The notes below the pieces were generated by a model that was not told the origin of the DNA, did not search any database, and saw only the letters and a list, made by a program, of their open reading frames with translations. 14,994 nt of DNA, taken from NCBI GenBank assembly GCA_049680295.1, contig JBAUHN010000045.1, forward strand, positions 1 to 14,994, written 5' to 3'. This document shows, in pieces, positions 1 to 7,740 of this stretch (positions are counted from its first letter, which is position 1; every line of letters starts with the position of its first letter). The position numbers and the translations under genes were made by a program. This stretch comes from JBAUHN01 sp049680295. Its GTDB lineage: Bacteria > Pseudomonadota > Alphaproteobacteria > Rhodobacterales > Rhodobacteraceae.

Positions 1-81
1 GTCGAAAGCAACGCAGAAAGCATCTGCGGCTGCGTATGTCCCGCAGAGCTTCGACCCCGGCGTCCTCGATCGCCGATTAGC
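1..81. other. Flank left of the IS element, no recognised gene
   Basis: These 81 bases precede the insertion sequence. One plus-strand frame stays open from the edge into the IS end and one minus-strand frame is open, but neither translation is one I recognise. The stretch has self-complementary pieces (GTCGAA at 1-6 with TTCGAC at 50-55; CGCAGA at 12-17 with TCTGCG at 23-28), so it may be structured non-coding DNA. Before the IS arrived it presumably lay directly downstream of the SulP gene. Confidence 0.3.
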
Positions 82-107
82 TGTATTAGTTCTGACTTCA
101 GCTGACA
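82..107 (+). repeat. IS left terminal inverted repeat
   Basis: It begins TGTATTAG and ends GCTGACA. Compared with the reverse complement of 1326-1351 it matches at 21 of 26 positions, with mismatches at repeat positions 5, 8, 12, 18 and 20. Confidence 0.8.
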
Positions 108-214
108 CCGCCCCCTTCCCAGCAAGCTGGAATGGGAGCGGCACATCTCTTGAATGAGATGATGGTTGCCCGTTTTGATGGAGGTGCAAACCGAACCATC
201 AAGAGGAAACCACA

Positions 215-1288
215 ATGTTGAATACTACCGATAAGATCATCAAACACAAAACCGGATTGCTGAACCTGGCCGAGGAATTGGGCAATGTGTCCAAAGCCTG
301 CCAAGTTATGGGTATGTCGCGCGACACGTTCTACCGCTACAAGTCAGCGGTCGAGGATGGCGGCGTTGAGGCGCTGTTTGAGCGTACCCGGCGCAAGCCC
401 AATCTGGCCAACCGGGTGGATCAAGCGACAAAGGACGCAGTGATCAATTCCGCCACCGACTTCCCGGCTTATGGCTAGGCGCGTACTTCCAATGAGTTGC
501 GCAAACTGGGTGTGTTTGTCTCGCCCTCGGGTGTTTGCTCAATCTGGCTGCGCCATGATCTGGCAAACTTCAAAACCCGTCTCAAAGCGCTGGAGGCCAA
601 GGTTGCGGAAGACGGCGGCGTTCTGATCGAGGCACAAGTTCAGGCGCTTGAAAAGAAGAAGCTGGACGATGAAGCCTGCGGCGAGATCGAGACCGCTCAT
701 CTAGGTTATCTGGGGTCACAGGACACGTTCTATGTCGGCACCCTCAAGGGTGTTGGGCGCGTTTATCAGCAGACCTATGTCGATACCAATTGCAAGGTGG
801 CGCATGCCAAGCTGTACACCATCAAGACCCCGATCACTGCTGCAGATTTGCTCAGTGACCGGGTCCTGCCGTTTCATGATGAGCACGATCTGCCAGTGTT
901 ACGCATCCTGACAGATCGGGGAACCGAATATTGTGGGCGCGTCGACAAACACGACTTCCAGCTCTTCCTGGCAATCAACGATATCCCCTCTCATGGTTTG
1001 CACACAAACCACTGCCGGGCAGTGGATCACACGAAGACAAAGGTGAAATCACCGCAAACGAACGGTATCTGCGAGCACTTCCATAAGACGATCCTGCAGG
1101 AGTTTTATCAGATCACGTTCCGCAAGAAAGTCTATCAATCCGTCGAGGAATTGCAGGCCGATCTGGATGATTGGCTGTATTATTACAACACCGAACGAAC
1201 TCATCAGGGTAAAATGTGTTGCGGCAGAACGCCGTTCCAGACCATGATTGAGGGCAAGCAGATCTGGAAGGAAAAGTTCGTGAACTGA
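215..1288 (+). pseudogene. IS481-family transposase, interrupted by an amber codon
   Basis: The frame from ATG 215 to TGA 1288 would encode about 357 residues, but codon 88 (476-478) is TAG. Reading resumes in the same frame at once (ARTSNELRKLGVF follows), so this is a nonsense change and not a frameshift; a Gln codon (CAG) is the likely ancestor, since the family reads PAYGQ here. The N-terminal part has an HTH (SKACQVMGMSRDTFYRYK). The rest is an rve/DDE integrase core with candidate catalytic residues Asp190 (TYVDT), Asp234 (ILTDRGTEY) and Glu287 (TNGICEHFH), codon numbering including the stop. Between the second Asp and the Glu there are 52 residues; about 39 is what I recall for relatives. 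The excess of 13 falls at PSHGLHTNHCRAV, encoded by palindromic DNA. CEHFH instead of the usual CERFH is another sign of decay. Confidence 0.85.
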
Positions 1289-1325
1289 ACTTGGCCTGAC
1301 AGATGCCGCCGGAAAAACGGCCAAC

Positions 1326-1351
1326 TGTCAGATTAAGTCTGAATTACTACA
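1326..1351 (-). repeat. IS right terminal inverted repeat
   Basis: Read inward on the minus strand it begins TGTAGTAA and ends ATCTGACA, the partner of the left repeat at 82-107. It starts 37 bases after the transposase stop codon. Confidence 0.8.
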
Positions 1352-1371
1352 ATTTAGGTCGCAGCACTCAT

Positions 1372-3087
1372 CTATGGTTGCTTCAAGGTTCTTGATGCCT
1401 CAAACTGCGACAAAAACACTTCACCAGTTAGCTCTGCCAAAAAATGTGCCCGTTTCAAGCGATCCATCACGGGACCTTTGACTTCGGACAGATGCAGCTT
1501 TACGTCCATCTCCCGAAGTCTTTCATTGATGGTTTCGAGCGATTCCAGCGCGCTGAGATCAATGTCATTGATTGCCGAACATTGTAGGATGACGTGGCGG
1601 ATATTCTTGTCACCCGCGACCCGGTTGTGAATCTTGTCCTCCATATATCGGGCATTGGCGAAATACAGGCTCTCGTCAACGCGCAAGGACACGATGCTCG
1701 GGTCGGTCTTTACGTCATAGCGTAGGATATTGCGGAAATGCTCTGTGTTTGGGACTTGTCCGACTTCAGCAATGTGGGGTTTTGACGATTTATAGAGATG
1801 CAATAGAATTGATAGTCCGACACCAGCAGAAACGCCGGCTTCAACCCCCATCGCGAGGGTGATGGCAATTGTCGCGAAGACGGCCGAGAAGTCAGCCTTT
1901 GAATAGGCCCAACTGCGCTTCAGGATTGAAAAATCAACAAGGCTCAAGACGGCGACAATTATGGTAGCAGCGAGGGTTGCTTTGGGCAGGAAATAGATCA
2001 GCGGCGTCAGAGCGAGAGCAGCGATTGCTAATCCTACGGCAGTGAAGGCCCCTGCGGCGGGGGTTTCAGCCCCTGCATCAAAATTGACGACAGATCGTGA
2101 AAACCCCCCCGTGACAGGAAATCCACCAGTCAGCGATGCACCGATATTCGCAGCACCAAGGCCTATCAATTCCTGATCAGGGTCAATGCGTTGGCGCTTC
2201 TTGGCAGCAAGGGTTTGGGCGACAGAGATTGATTCCACAAAACCAATGATCGAGATCAGAAACGCAGGAAGCAGAAGCTGGCCAAGCAGTTCAGGCGAGA
2301 GTGAGGGGAGTGTCAGAGGGGGAAGGCTTTGCGGTACCTCGCCGACGATTCTAACGCCCTTGTCCGATAGGCCAAAGGCCCAAACGGCAGCAGTCGTCGC
2401 GACAACGACAGCCACCGGTCCGGTTTTTACGAGAACACCGGTGATGCCATCTGAGAGGCCAACCCGCTTCAGCAAAGGCTTCAAACCCTTACGCACCCAG
2501 AACAGAAACCCAGTCGCAAGCGCGCCGATGATGGCCGTTGTCCAATTTGTCTCGTTTATATGCTCCGCAAGTGAAATAACCAGTTCCAGCAGATTGTGGC
2601 CTTCGGCATCGATCCCGAGGATGTGCTTGAGTTGGCTGGCGGCAATGATGATGCCTGATGCGGTGATAAAGCCTGCGATCACTGGGTGGGACAGAAAATT
2701 AGCCACAAAGCCAAGTCGAAACAGCCCCATGGCGAGTAGGATGACGCCTGATAGTGCTGCAAGCGACAGCGCAGCCACCGCATAGCCCATCGTACCTTGT
2801 TCGACGATATTGCTGAGAGCCGCAGCGGTCATCAGAGACACAACTGCGACTGGCCCCACCGCCAATGCACGACTGGTTCCAAAGACCGCATAAAGCATGA
2901 TTGGTGCGATTGATGCGTAGAGCCCCGCTTCCGGCGGAAGGCCCGCCAACAAAGCATAGGCTAGCGATTGAGGAATCAACATGATTGTCACGATCAACGC
3001 GGCAACAAGGTCGTTTGACAGGGCAGAACGGTTATAGGCCCGCCCCCATGTCAGTATGGGCAGGTAGCGCGTCACATCGGTTTTCAT
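1372..3087 (-). CDS. SulP-family inorganic anion permease with STAS domain
   Basis: An inner-membrane secondary transporter of 571 residues from the chosen start. The N-terminal part carries the SulP signature (LIPQSLAYALLAGLPPEAGL near residues 37-56, then FGTS and LAVGPVAV), followed by many hydrophobic helices. The C-terminal STAS domain (about residues 430-560) includes NDIDLSALESL and GPVMDRLKRAHF. I chose ATG 3087 because MKTDVTRYLPILTWG matches the usual SulP start and AGAGAAC precedes it; an in-frame ATG at 3120 would add 11 residues but has no visible ribosome-binding site. It is last in the sulfide operon, 60 bases after the SQR stop. Family members move sulfate, bicarbonate and other anions. 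Export of sulfite or sulfate from persulfide oxidation is an inference from context; the substrate cannot be read from sequence. The gene ends in TAG, 20 bases from the IS end, and appears full length. Confidence 0.9.
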   Translation of the reverse strand: MKTDVTRYLPILTWGRAYNRSALSNDLVAALIVTIMLIPQSLAYALLAGLPPEAGLYASIAPIMLYAVFGTSRALAVGPVAVVSLMTAAALSNIVEQGTMGYAVAALSLAALSGVILLAMGLFRLGFVANFLSHPVIAGFITASGIIIAASQLKHILGIDAEGHNLLELVISLAEHINETNWTTAIIGALATGFLFWVRKGLKPLLKRVGLSDGITGVLVKTGPVAVVVATTAAVWAFGLSDKGVRIVGEVPQSLPPLTLPSLSPELLGQLLLPAFLISIIGFVESISVAQTLAAKKRQRIDPDQELIGLGAANIGASLTGGFPVTGGFSRSVVNFDAGAETPAAGAFTAVGLAIAALALTPLIYFLPKATLAATIIVAVLSLVDFSILKRSWAYSKADFSAVFATIAITLAMGVEAGVSAGVGLSILLHLYKSSKPHIAEVGQVPNTEHFRNILRYDVKTDPSIVSLRVDESLYFANARYMEDKIHNRVAGDKNIRHVILQCSAINDIDLSALESLETINERLREMDVKLHLSEVKGPVMDRLKRAHFLAELTGEVFLSQFEASRTLKQP

Positions 3088-3147
3088 GGTGTTCTCTGGG
3101 GGTTTGAGTGGCCTCCGCATAAGGTACGCGGGGGCATTATGATCGAA

Positions 3148-4821
3148 TTACCGGACTGTTACTTTTTCAGGCTTCGCCATCCACTCCCGGCCCTTGAGCA
3201 TGCCTTGCCAATAGATCGGAGGTAGCATTTTCTCTTTCAGGAACCATGCCGCGCGGGAGGGTTTAGTGCCGTCAATCACCGCCTTTGGGAAGCTGGGCAG
3301 CATTGTTCCGCCATAGCCAAACTCTGCCAGAACGATCTTGCCGCGCTCAACCGTCAGCGGGCAGGAGCCGTAGCCGTTGTATTGTGCCACAGGGGAACCG
3401 CCGCGCATGTCCGCCACGATATTTTCAGCGACAATGGGGGCCTGGATGCGTGCGGCCGCCATGGTCTTGGCATTCGGGGCATTCATCACATCGCCCAAAG
3501 ACCAAATGTTTTCGTAGGTCTTGTGGCGCAAGGTGGCCTGGTCCACGTCGACCCAACCTGCCGCATCTGCAAGCGGTGACACGCGAATGAAATCTGGCGC
3601 TGTCTGCGGCGGGCAGACGTGCATCATGTCGAATTCCATCTCGATCCGTTCGACCGGAGTGTCGGGTTTGGCCACGTCGAACCATGCTTTCTTGGCAGGG
3701 CCATCGACCGCAACGAGATTGTGGAAAAAGTTGAGATGGGCGTCGTATTTCTTGACATATTCCATCAAGGCAGGGACGTAGTCCTTGACGCCAAACAGCA
3801 CACCACCTGCGTTGTTGAACTGAATGTCGATGTTCTTCAGCACACCGCGCCGGTGCCAGGCATCGCCTGAGAGATACATTGCCTTTTGTGGCGCGCCCGC
3901 ACATTTAATGGGCATCGGTGGCTGGGTAAAGATCGCACGGCCCTGTTTCAGGCCTTCGACAAGATTCCAAGTATAAGGCGCAAGGTCATAGCGGTAGTTT
4001 GACGTCACCCCGTTATGGCCAAGCGTCTCGACCAACCCTTCAACCCTATTCCAATCCAGCTTGATGCCGGGGCACACGATCAGTCGTTTGTATTTCACGA
4101 CGCGACATCCATCGAGGATTACTGCGTTATTTTCAGGCTCAAAAGCCGCAACGGCCGACTTGATCCAATGCACGCCCTTAGGGATGAGCGACCCCATTGT
4201 GCGTGAGGTCTGCTCGGCTTCAAAAATACCACCACCGACCATCGTCCAACCGGGCTGGTAATAGTGGATGTCAGCAGGGTCGATGATTGCAATCTCAAGA
4301 CCTGGCTTGCGTGCTTTAAGGCTTGCGGCCGCGGCAATGCCACCTGCACCAGCCCCTACAATAACCACCTCAAAATTAGCGTCGCCAGTATCCGTCGGGG
4401 TTTTGCCCCCGTTGACGATCCGACGAACGACACCGGCCATGTCATACCCCGCCGCTTTGGTTGCGGCGAGGATGTCTGCAAGGCTGCGCTGTTCCGCTTG
4501 GCTAAGTGACCACAAGGTTGCCGACCGGGTGCCAGTACGGCAATAGGCCAGCACGGGGCCGGGTAATTCAGTGAGCGCTTTGTCGAAACCGGACGCATCT
4601 TCATCCGTGACCTTGCCAGATACGATCGGCAGATAGGCAGCTGCAAGCCCCGCTTTCTTGGCGGCTTTTGATACTTCCTCGAATGTTGGCTGGTCAGCCC
4701 CTTCGCCGTCCGGGCGGTTACATATGATGGCGCGAAAGCCAGCATCCTTGATGGCTTTCATGTCTGCGGGCGTGATCTGTTCGCTCACAGATAGACCTGC
4801 GGTCAGTGATTTGGTGTCCAT
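3148..4821 (-). CDS. sqr: DUF442 (TIGR01244-type) domain fused to type II sulfide:quinone oxidoreductase
   Basis: A 557-residue two-domain protein. Residues 1 to about 140 form a DUF442/TIGR01244 beta-lactamase-hydrolase-like phosphatase domain with the cysteine loop CRTGTRS at 94-100. From about residue 150 follows a flavoprotein disulfide reductase fold: FAD-binding VIVGAGAGG at 153-161, HYYQPGWTMVGGG, and the C-terminal LGDVMNAPNAKT. Two cysteines, Cys307 (PIKCAGAP) and Cys487 (YGSCPLT), match the redox pair of human SQOR (Cys201 and Cys379), so the enzyme looks catalytically complete. It should oxidise sulfide to persulfide or polysulfide at the membrane and reduce quinone. The start is ATG 4821, because MDTKSLTAGLSVSEQ begins the domain; the upstream extension to 4911 overlaps the preceding gene. 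It lies 13 bases after the bacterioferritin-like gene and before SulP. The fused N-terminal domain may accept or transfer sulfane sulfur (inference). Confidence 0.93.
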   Translation of the reverse strand: MDTKSLTAGLSVSEQITPADMKAIKDAGFRAIICNRPDGEGADQPTFEEVSKAAKKAGLAAAYLPIVSGKVTDEDASGFDKALTELPGPVLAYCRTGTRSATLWSLSQAEQRSLADILAATKAAGYDMAGVVRRIVNGGKTPTDTGDANFEVVIVGAGAGGIAAAASLKARKPGLEIAIIDPADIHYYQPGWTMVGGGIFEAEQTSRTMGSLIPKGVHWIKSAVAAFEPENNAVILDGCRVVKYKRLIVCPGIKLDWNRVEGLVETLGHNGVTSNYRYDLAPYTWNLVEGLKQGRAIFTQPPMPIKCAGAPQKAMYLSGDAWHRRGVLKNIDIQFNNAGGVLFGVKDYVPALMEYVKKYDAHLNFFHNLVAVDGPAKKAWFDVAKPDTPVERIEMEFDMMHVCPPQTAPDFIRVSPLADAAGWVDVDQATLRHKTYENIWSLGDVMNAPNAKTMAAARIQAPIVAENIVADMRGGSPVAQYNGYGSCPLTVERGKIVLAEFGYGGTMLPSFPKAVIDGTKPSRAAWFLKEKMLPPIYWQGMLKGREWMAKPEKVTVR

Positions 4822-4834
4822 GGTGTCTGCTTTC

Positions 4835-5341
4835 TTATGCTGTTTCAGCGTCAGCGTCAGCGCCTGCGACGTCCGGCGAAGAAACAAGTTTTGCACTGTA
4901 GGCTTTTTCACCCAGACGCTCGATCAGTTCGAGCTGCAACTCCAGCCATGACTTGTGACCTTCTTCGTCTAGAGCAATGCGCTCGAATAAGGTCCGAGAA
5001 CCGACGTCGTTTTCGTCATAGGCCTGCTTGGCAGCTTTCAGATAGAATTCGATTGCCTCTACTTCATCGACAAGGTCCGCCTTGAACATATCAACCAATG
5101 TCGCCGCGCGCTTGGGTGCTTTTGCAAAGGCGATTTCCGGATCTCCTTTGAGAAACAGAACCCGTTCGATGAACAAATCCGAATGGCCGATTTCCTCGGC
5201 TTGTTCTGCACGCATTTTGGTTGCCAGCTTATCAAGCCCCCAGTCGTCAAGGATATGGGCGTGAAGCTGGTACTGGTGGGAAGCGGTCATCTCCATATGG
5301 AGCGCTTTGTTCAGATTCTTGACGGTTGTAATGTTAGACAT
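4835..5341 (-). CDS. Bacterioferritin-like ferroxidase protein lacking the haem-ligand Met
   Basis: 168 residues of the ferritin-like four-helix fold, close in length to bacterioferritin (158 in E. coli). The diiron ligands of E. coli Bfr are all present when aligned by eye: Glu17, Glu50, His53, Glu93, Glu126 and His129 (motifs AEEIGH and LDEEGH). The axial haem ligand Met52 of E. coli Bfr corresponds to Ile51 here (EEIGHSD where Bfr has DEMKHAD), so a dimer-interface haem is not expected. A 15-residue acidic tail (DVAGADADAETA) follows helix four. It lies between the persulfide dioxygenase and SQR genes on the same strand with gaps of 25 and 13 bases, so it is co-transcribed with them. A role in storing or supplying iron to the non-haem-iron dioxygenase, or in iron control under sulfide, is inference. 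A rubrerythrin-like oxidase role cannot be excluded. Confidence 0.88.
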   Translation of the reverse strand: MSNITTVKNLNKALHMEMTASHQYQLHAHILDDWGLDKLATKMRAEQAEEIGHSDLFIERVLFLKGDPEIAFAKAPKRAATLVDMFKADLVDEVEAIEFYLKAAKQAYDENDVGSRTLFERIALDEEGHKSWLELQLELIERLGEKAYSAKLVSSPDVAGADADAETA

Positions 5342-5366
5342 GCGATGTCTCCATTCATGTGATGTG

Positions 5367-6254
5367 TTAAAGGCTGTTAATCGGTACTTTTAGCATTAGG
5401 TTGCCGTCCTTGTCGGTGGGAACATCCCCGGCACGCATGTTCACCTGCAAAGACGGGATGATCAATTTCGGCATGGCAAGCTGCGCATCACGTTCGGTGC
5501 GGAACTTGATGAAGTCTTCGCGGGTTTTGTTGCCACCGACATGGATGTTGTTGGCCTTTTGCTCAGCCACCGTGGTTTCCCACTCAATCGCACGATCGTT
5601 CGGGCCGTAGTCGTGGCACATGAACAGCCGCATCTCGTCAGGCAGGGACAGCAATTTCATGATGCTGTCGTACAATTCGCTGGCGCTGCCACCTGGAAAA
5701 TCGCATCGGGCGGACCCACCATCGGGCATGAATAACGTATCGCCAGCAAAAGCTGCGTCGCCAATGACATGCACCATACAGGCAGGTGTGTGACCTGGCG
5801 TGTACATGGCAAAAGCCTGCATCGTACCGATCTGGTAGGTGTCGCCGTCTTTGAACAGTGCATCAAATTGGGACCCGTCGCGCTGGAACTCGGTGCCTTC
5901 GTTGAAGACTTTACCAAAGGTCTCTTGAACCACCATGATCTTTTCACCGACGCCGATCTTCCCGCCCAGTTTTTCCTGGATATACGGGGCAGCGCTTAGG
6001 TGATCGGCATGCACGTGGGTTTCAATGATCCAGTCAAGCGTCAAGCCACGGCTTTGTATTTCCGCGATCAGGGCATCTGCTGCGTCATAGGTGATCCGGC
6101 CAGCGGCATAATCGATGTCCATAACGCTATCGACAATGGCACAATGATCGCTGTTCGGGTCTTTGACGATATAGGTGATTGTATTGGTGGCCTCGTCAAA
6201 ATGGGCCGAAACATCAGGTTTGACGGACATATTGATGGGGTAAGTCATATTCAT
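5367..6254 (-). CDS. MBL-fold persulfide dioxygenase (ETHE1/Blh-like)
   Basis: A 295-residue cytoplasmic metallo-beta-lactamase-fold protein. The metal motif THVHADHL lies at 79-86 (His80, His82, Asp84, His85), with further ligands expected at His155 (YTPGHTP), Asp172 (FAGDTLF) and His214 (FMCHDYG). The DTLFMPDGGSARCDFPGG and FMCHDYGP stretches are typical of the persulfide dioxygenase/ETHE1-like group encoded with BigR-type sulfide regulons (Blh), and distinguish it from hydroxyacylglutathione hydrolases. The expected reaction is oxidation of glutathione persulfide to sulfite with one non-haem iron. GGAG lies 3 bases before ATG 6254 and 9 bases before a second ATG at 6248, so the shorter start is also plausible. 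It sits directly upstream of the bacterioferritin-like and SQR genes, matching a sulfide-to-sulfite pathway. Confidence 0.9.
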   Translation of the reverse strand: MNMTYPINMSVKPDVSAHFDEATNTITYIVKDPNSDHCAIVDSVMDIDYAAGRITYDAADALIAEIQSRGLTLDWIIETHVHADHLSAAPYIQEKLGGKIGVGEKIMVVQETFGKVFNEGTEFQRDGSQFDALFKDGDTYQIGTMQAFAMYTPGHTPACMVHVIGDAAFAGDTLFMPDGGSARCDFPGGSASELYDSIMKLLSLPDEMRLFMCHDYGPNDRAIEWETTVAEQKANNIHVGGNKTREDFIKFRTERDAQLAMPKLIIPSLQVNMRAGDVPTDKDGNLMLKVPINSL

Positions 6255-6286
6255 TCTCCGGTTCGTTTAGAAGAAGCGCTTTGAGC

Positions 6287-6871
6287 CTAGTGGCCCGTTC
6301 CGCTCTCCATCATCATTTCATGTACGGCCTGCATGCCTTTTTCAGCCATCGCGGTCACTTCAGCGGCATGCGTTTGCAATGCAGATACCAGTTCAGGATC
6401 ATCGGATGTCTGTACCACCAACAGCCCTTCGTCCGTCACTTCGACATTCGAGGTGATGCCGTCGCCGCGCAGAAAGAAAATGTCCAGAGTCGGACTTTGG
6501 ATCCTGATCTTAGGATCATCCATCTGGCCCACACGATCGATCATTCCGACCGAGTGGTTCACCAGTGCGTCCATGACAGCCTGATCCTTAGACGCGGTAA
6601 AAGTTCGAATGCCGTTTGGCAAATTCTCGACCTCTCGGGTGATGGTTTCAAAATTGCGGAACAGCACCTCAATTTCTTCACTCTCAGTGGCGCTTGCGTT
6701 TTCACCGCGCAGTCCTGGCATATCGACTTCGTCATGGTTTGCGTGATGCGCACCATGCAGGTGTGCAGTACCGTAGTCGGACATTGCGACGTAAGTACCG
6801 CCTATGCCCACCGCTAATGCAGCCACCAGCAGCAGTGCGGTTTGGCCGGATATTTTCTGCAAGAATTTCAC
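6287..6871 (-). CDS. His/Met-rich membrane-anchored protein of unknown function
   Basis: 194 residues that I cannot assign to a named family with confidence. One hydrophobic segment (about 11-29, TALLLVAALAVGIGGTYVA) should anchor it with the rest in the periplasm. Next comes a His-rich linker (HLHGAHHANHDEVDM, 37-51, with five His), then a soluble domain with conserved-looking pieces: NHSVGMIDRVGQMDDPKIR, SPTLDIFFLRGDG, VVQTSDDPELVSALQTHAAEV and a Met-rich end (GMQAVHEMMM, 179-188). The spacing of His106, Met110, His168, Met180 and His184 suggests metal or haem binding (inference). The start is GTG at 6871, whose G is the last base of the TAG stop of the upstream DUF6691 gene, indicating translational coupling. 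A copper- or sulfur-related periplasmic role fits the operon context, but no function is proven. Confidence 0.8.
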   Translation of the reverse strand: MKFLQKISGQTALLLVAALAVGIGGTYVAMSDYGTAHLHGAHHANHDEVDMPGLRGENASATESEEIEVLFRNFETITREVENLPNGIRTFTASKDQAVMDALVNHSVGMIDRVGQMDDPKIRIQSPTLDIFFLRGDGITSNVEVTDEGLLVVQTSDDPELVSALQTHAAEVTAMAEKGMQAVHEMMMESGTGH

Positions 6872-7302
6872 TATGCGACCTGCCCTTCAGTGCTGTAGAA
6901 TCTAACAAGTTTGGCCGCGACTATGCCGCCGAGCAAAGCGGCAACAAAGATAAAGACTTCGGATTGACCGGCCCCAAGCGCAGGCAGCGCACCGCCTGGA
7001 CAAAAACCGGCGATCCCCCAGCCCACACCAAAGACAGCAGAACCACCGATCAACTGCAGATCGAGATCGCGGCGCGTCGGCAGTTGAAAGCCTGTAGACA
7101 GATATGGGGCAGGACGCTTCAGGACGTAGCGATAGCCGATGAACGTAATAATCAAAGCCCCTCCCATGACGAAGGCTAGGCTCGGATCCCACGTCCCTGC
7201 AACATCAAAGAAATTGAGGACTTTGGCAGGGTTTGCCATGCCCGAGATGGAAATCCCGACACCGAAAACGAGGCCAACAAGATATGAGGTAAGGATGCGC
7301 AT
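6871..7302 (-). CDS. DUF6691 / YeeE-YedE half protein, sulfur transporter component (PmpB-like)
   Basis: 143 residues with about four hydrophobic helices. MRILTSYLVGLVFGVGISISGMANPAKVLNFFD style N-termini and the motif WGIAGFCPGGALPALG (Cys101) identify the DUF6691 half of the two-gene YeeE/YedE transporters. In related BigR-controlled operons the pair is called PmpA/PmpB and is thought to handle a sulfur species; YeeE itself imports thiosulfate using conserved Cys residues. The ATG at 7302 lies 3 bases after the stop of the YeeE gene upstream, and the TAG stop shares a base with the GTG start of the next gene. Partner half and single conserved Cys are both visible; the transported species is inference. 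Confidence 0.9.
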   Translation of the reverse strand: MRILTSYLVGLVFGVGISISGMANPAKVLNFFDVAGTWDPSLAFVMGGALIITFIGYRYVLKRPAPYLSTGFQLPTRRDLDLQLIGGSAVFGVGWGIAGFCPGGALPALGAGQSEVFIFVAALLGGIVAAKLVRFYSTEGQVA

Positions 7303-7305
7303 TAC

Positions 7306-7740
7306 TTATGCTCCCAATACGTGGCGGACAACGAAGACTGTGATGCCGGTTGTTAGCATGAAGGTAAGCGTTGCCGCGATGGACCTCGGTGACAGTCGGG
7401 CCATTCCGCAGACGCCATGACCCGAGGTACACCCCGACCCAAAGGTCACGCCAATGCCGACAATGAAACCACCAATGATCAGCATCGTCGTCGAAACAGG
7501 CACCTGCACCGCGGGAAAATCTCCCGTGATGAAATGGACAGCAATCGGGCCGCTGATCATGCCGCCCAAGACGGCCGCACGCCATGACCAATCAGAGAAA
7601 TTCGCGGGTTGCATCAACCCGGCAAGAATACCCGTGGCCCCCATGACCCGTCCCAGACTTGCCATTAGAAGAACAGAAGCGAGGCCGATCAAGGCACCGC
7701 CTCCGAGCGATTGAAATGGTGTGAAGGCGGTCTCGATCAT
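7306..7740 (-). CDS. YeeE/YedE family protein, sulfur transporter component (PmpA-like)
   Basis: 144 residues, four to five predicted membrane helices. The family motif TFGSGCTSGHGVCGMARLS contains Cys104 and Cys111, the positions expected to handle sulfur during passage. It is half the length of a full YeeE and is complemented by the DUF6691 gene 3 bases downstream, a standard split arrangement. Its ATG (7740) overlaps the TGA of the DUF2892 gene by four bases (ATGA), so the three small membrane-protein genes are translationally coupled. It probably moves thiosulfate, sulfide or a related sulfane-sulfur species into the cytoplasm for the SQR and dioxygenase encoded downstream (inference). 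Confidence 0.92.
   Translation of the reverse strand: MIETAFTPFQSLGGGALIGLASVLLMASLGRVMGATGILAGLMQPANFSDWSWRAAVLGGMISGPIAVHFITGDFPAVQVPVSTTMLIIGGFIVGIGVTFGSGCTSGHGVCGMARLSPRSIAATLTFMLTTGITVFVVRHVLGA

Larger units (their letters stand above)
82..1351 (+). mobile_element. IS481-type insertion sequence, about 1270 bp, transposase inactivated
   Basis: The element is bounded by 26-bp imperfect terminal inverted repeats at 82-107 and 1326-1351, matching at 21 of 26 positions, each with outermost TGTA and innermost CTGACA when read inward. It holds a single transposase reading frame with an N-terminal HTH and a DDE core, as in the IS481 family, and the size is normal for that family. No clean target-site duplication is visible: the bases before 82 end in ATTAGC and those after 1351 begin ATTTAG. 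The transposase has an internal stop and an insertion, so the copy is probably immobile by itself. It lies just beyond the SulP stop codon, outside the neighbouring gene. Confidence 0.85.

Noticed and set aside
72..1361. Target-site duplication of the IS
   Set aside because: ATTAGC on the left and ATTTAG on the right agree only partly; not accepted as a duplication.
2186..2785. 199-codon plus-strand frame opposite the SulP gene, and similar antisense frames elsewhere
   Set aside because: They are low-complexity antisense shadows (Ser/Arg/Thr-rich) of well-supported genes with no domain of their own.
3425..3904. 159-codon minus-strand frame inside the SQR gene
   Set aside because: It is an out-of-frame shadow of the SQR coding sequence.
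4822..4911. 30-residue N-terminal extension of the SQR fusion
   Set aside because: It overlaps the 3' end of the bacterioferritin-like gene and the DUF442 domain begins right after the ATG at 4821.
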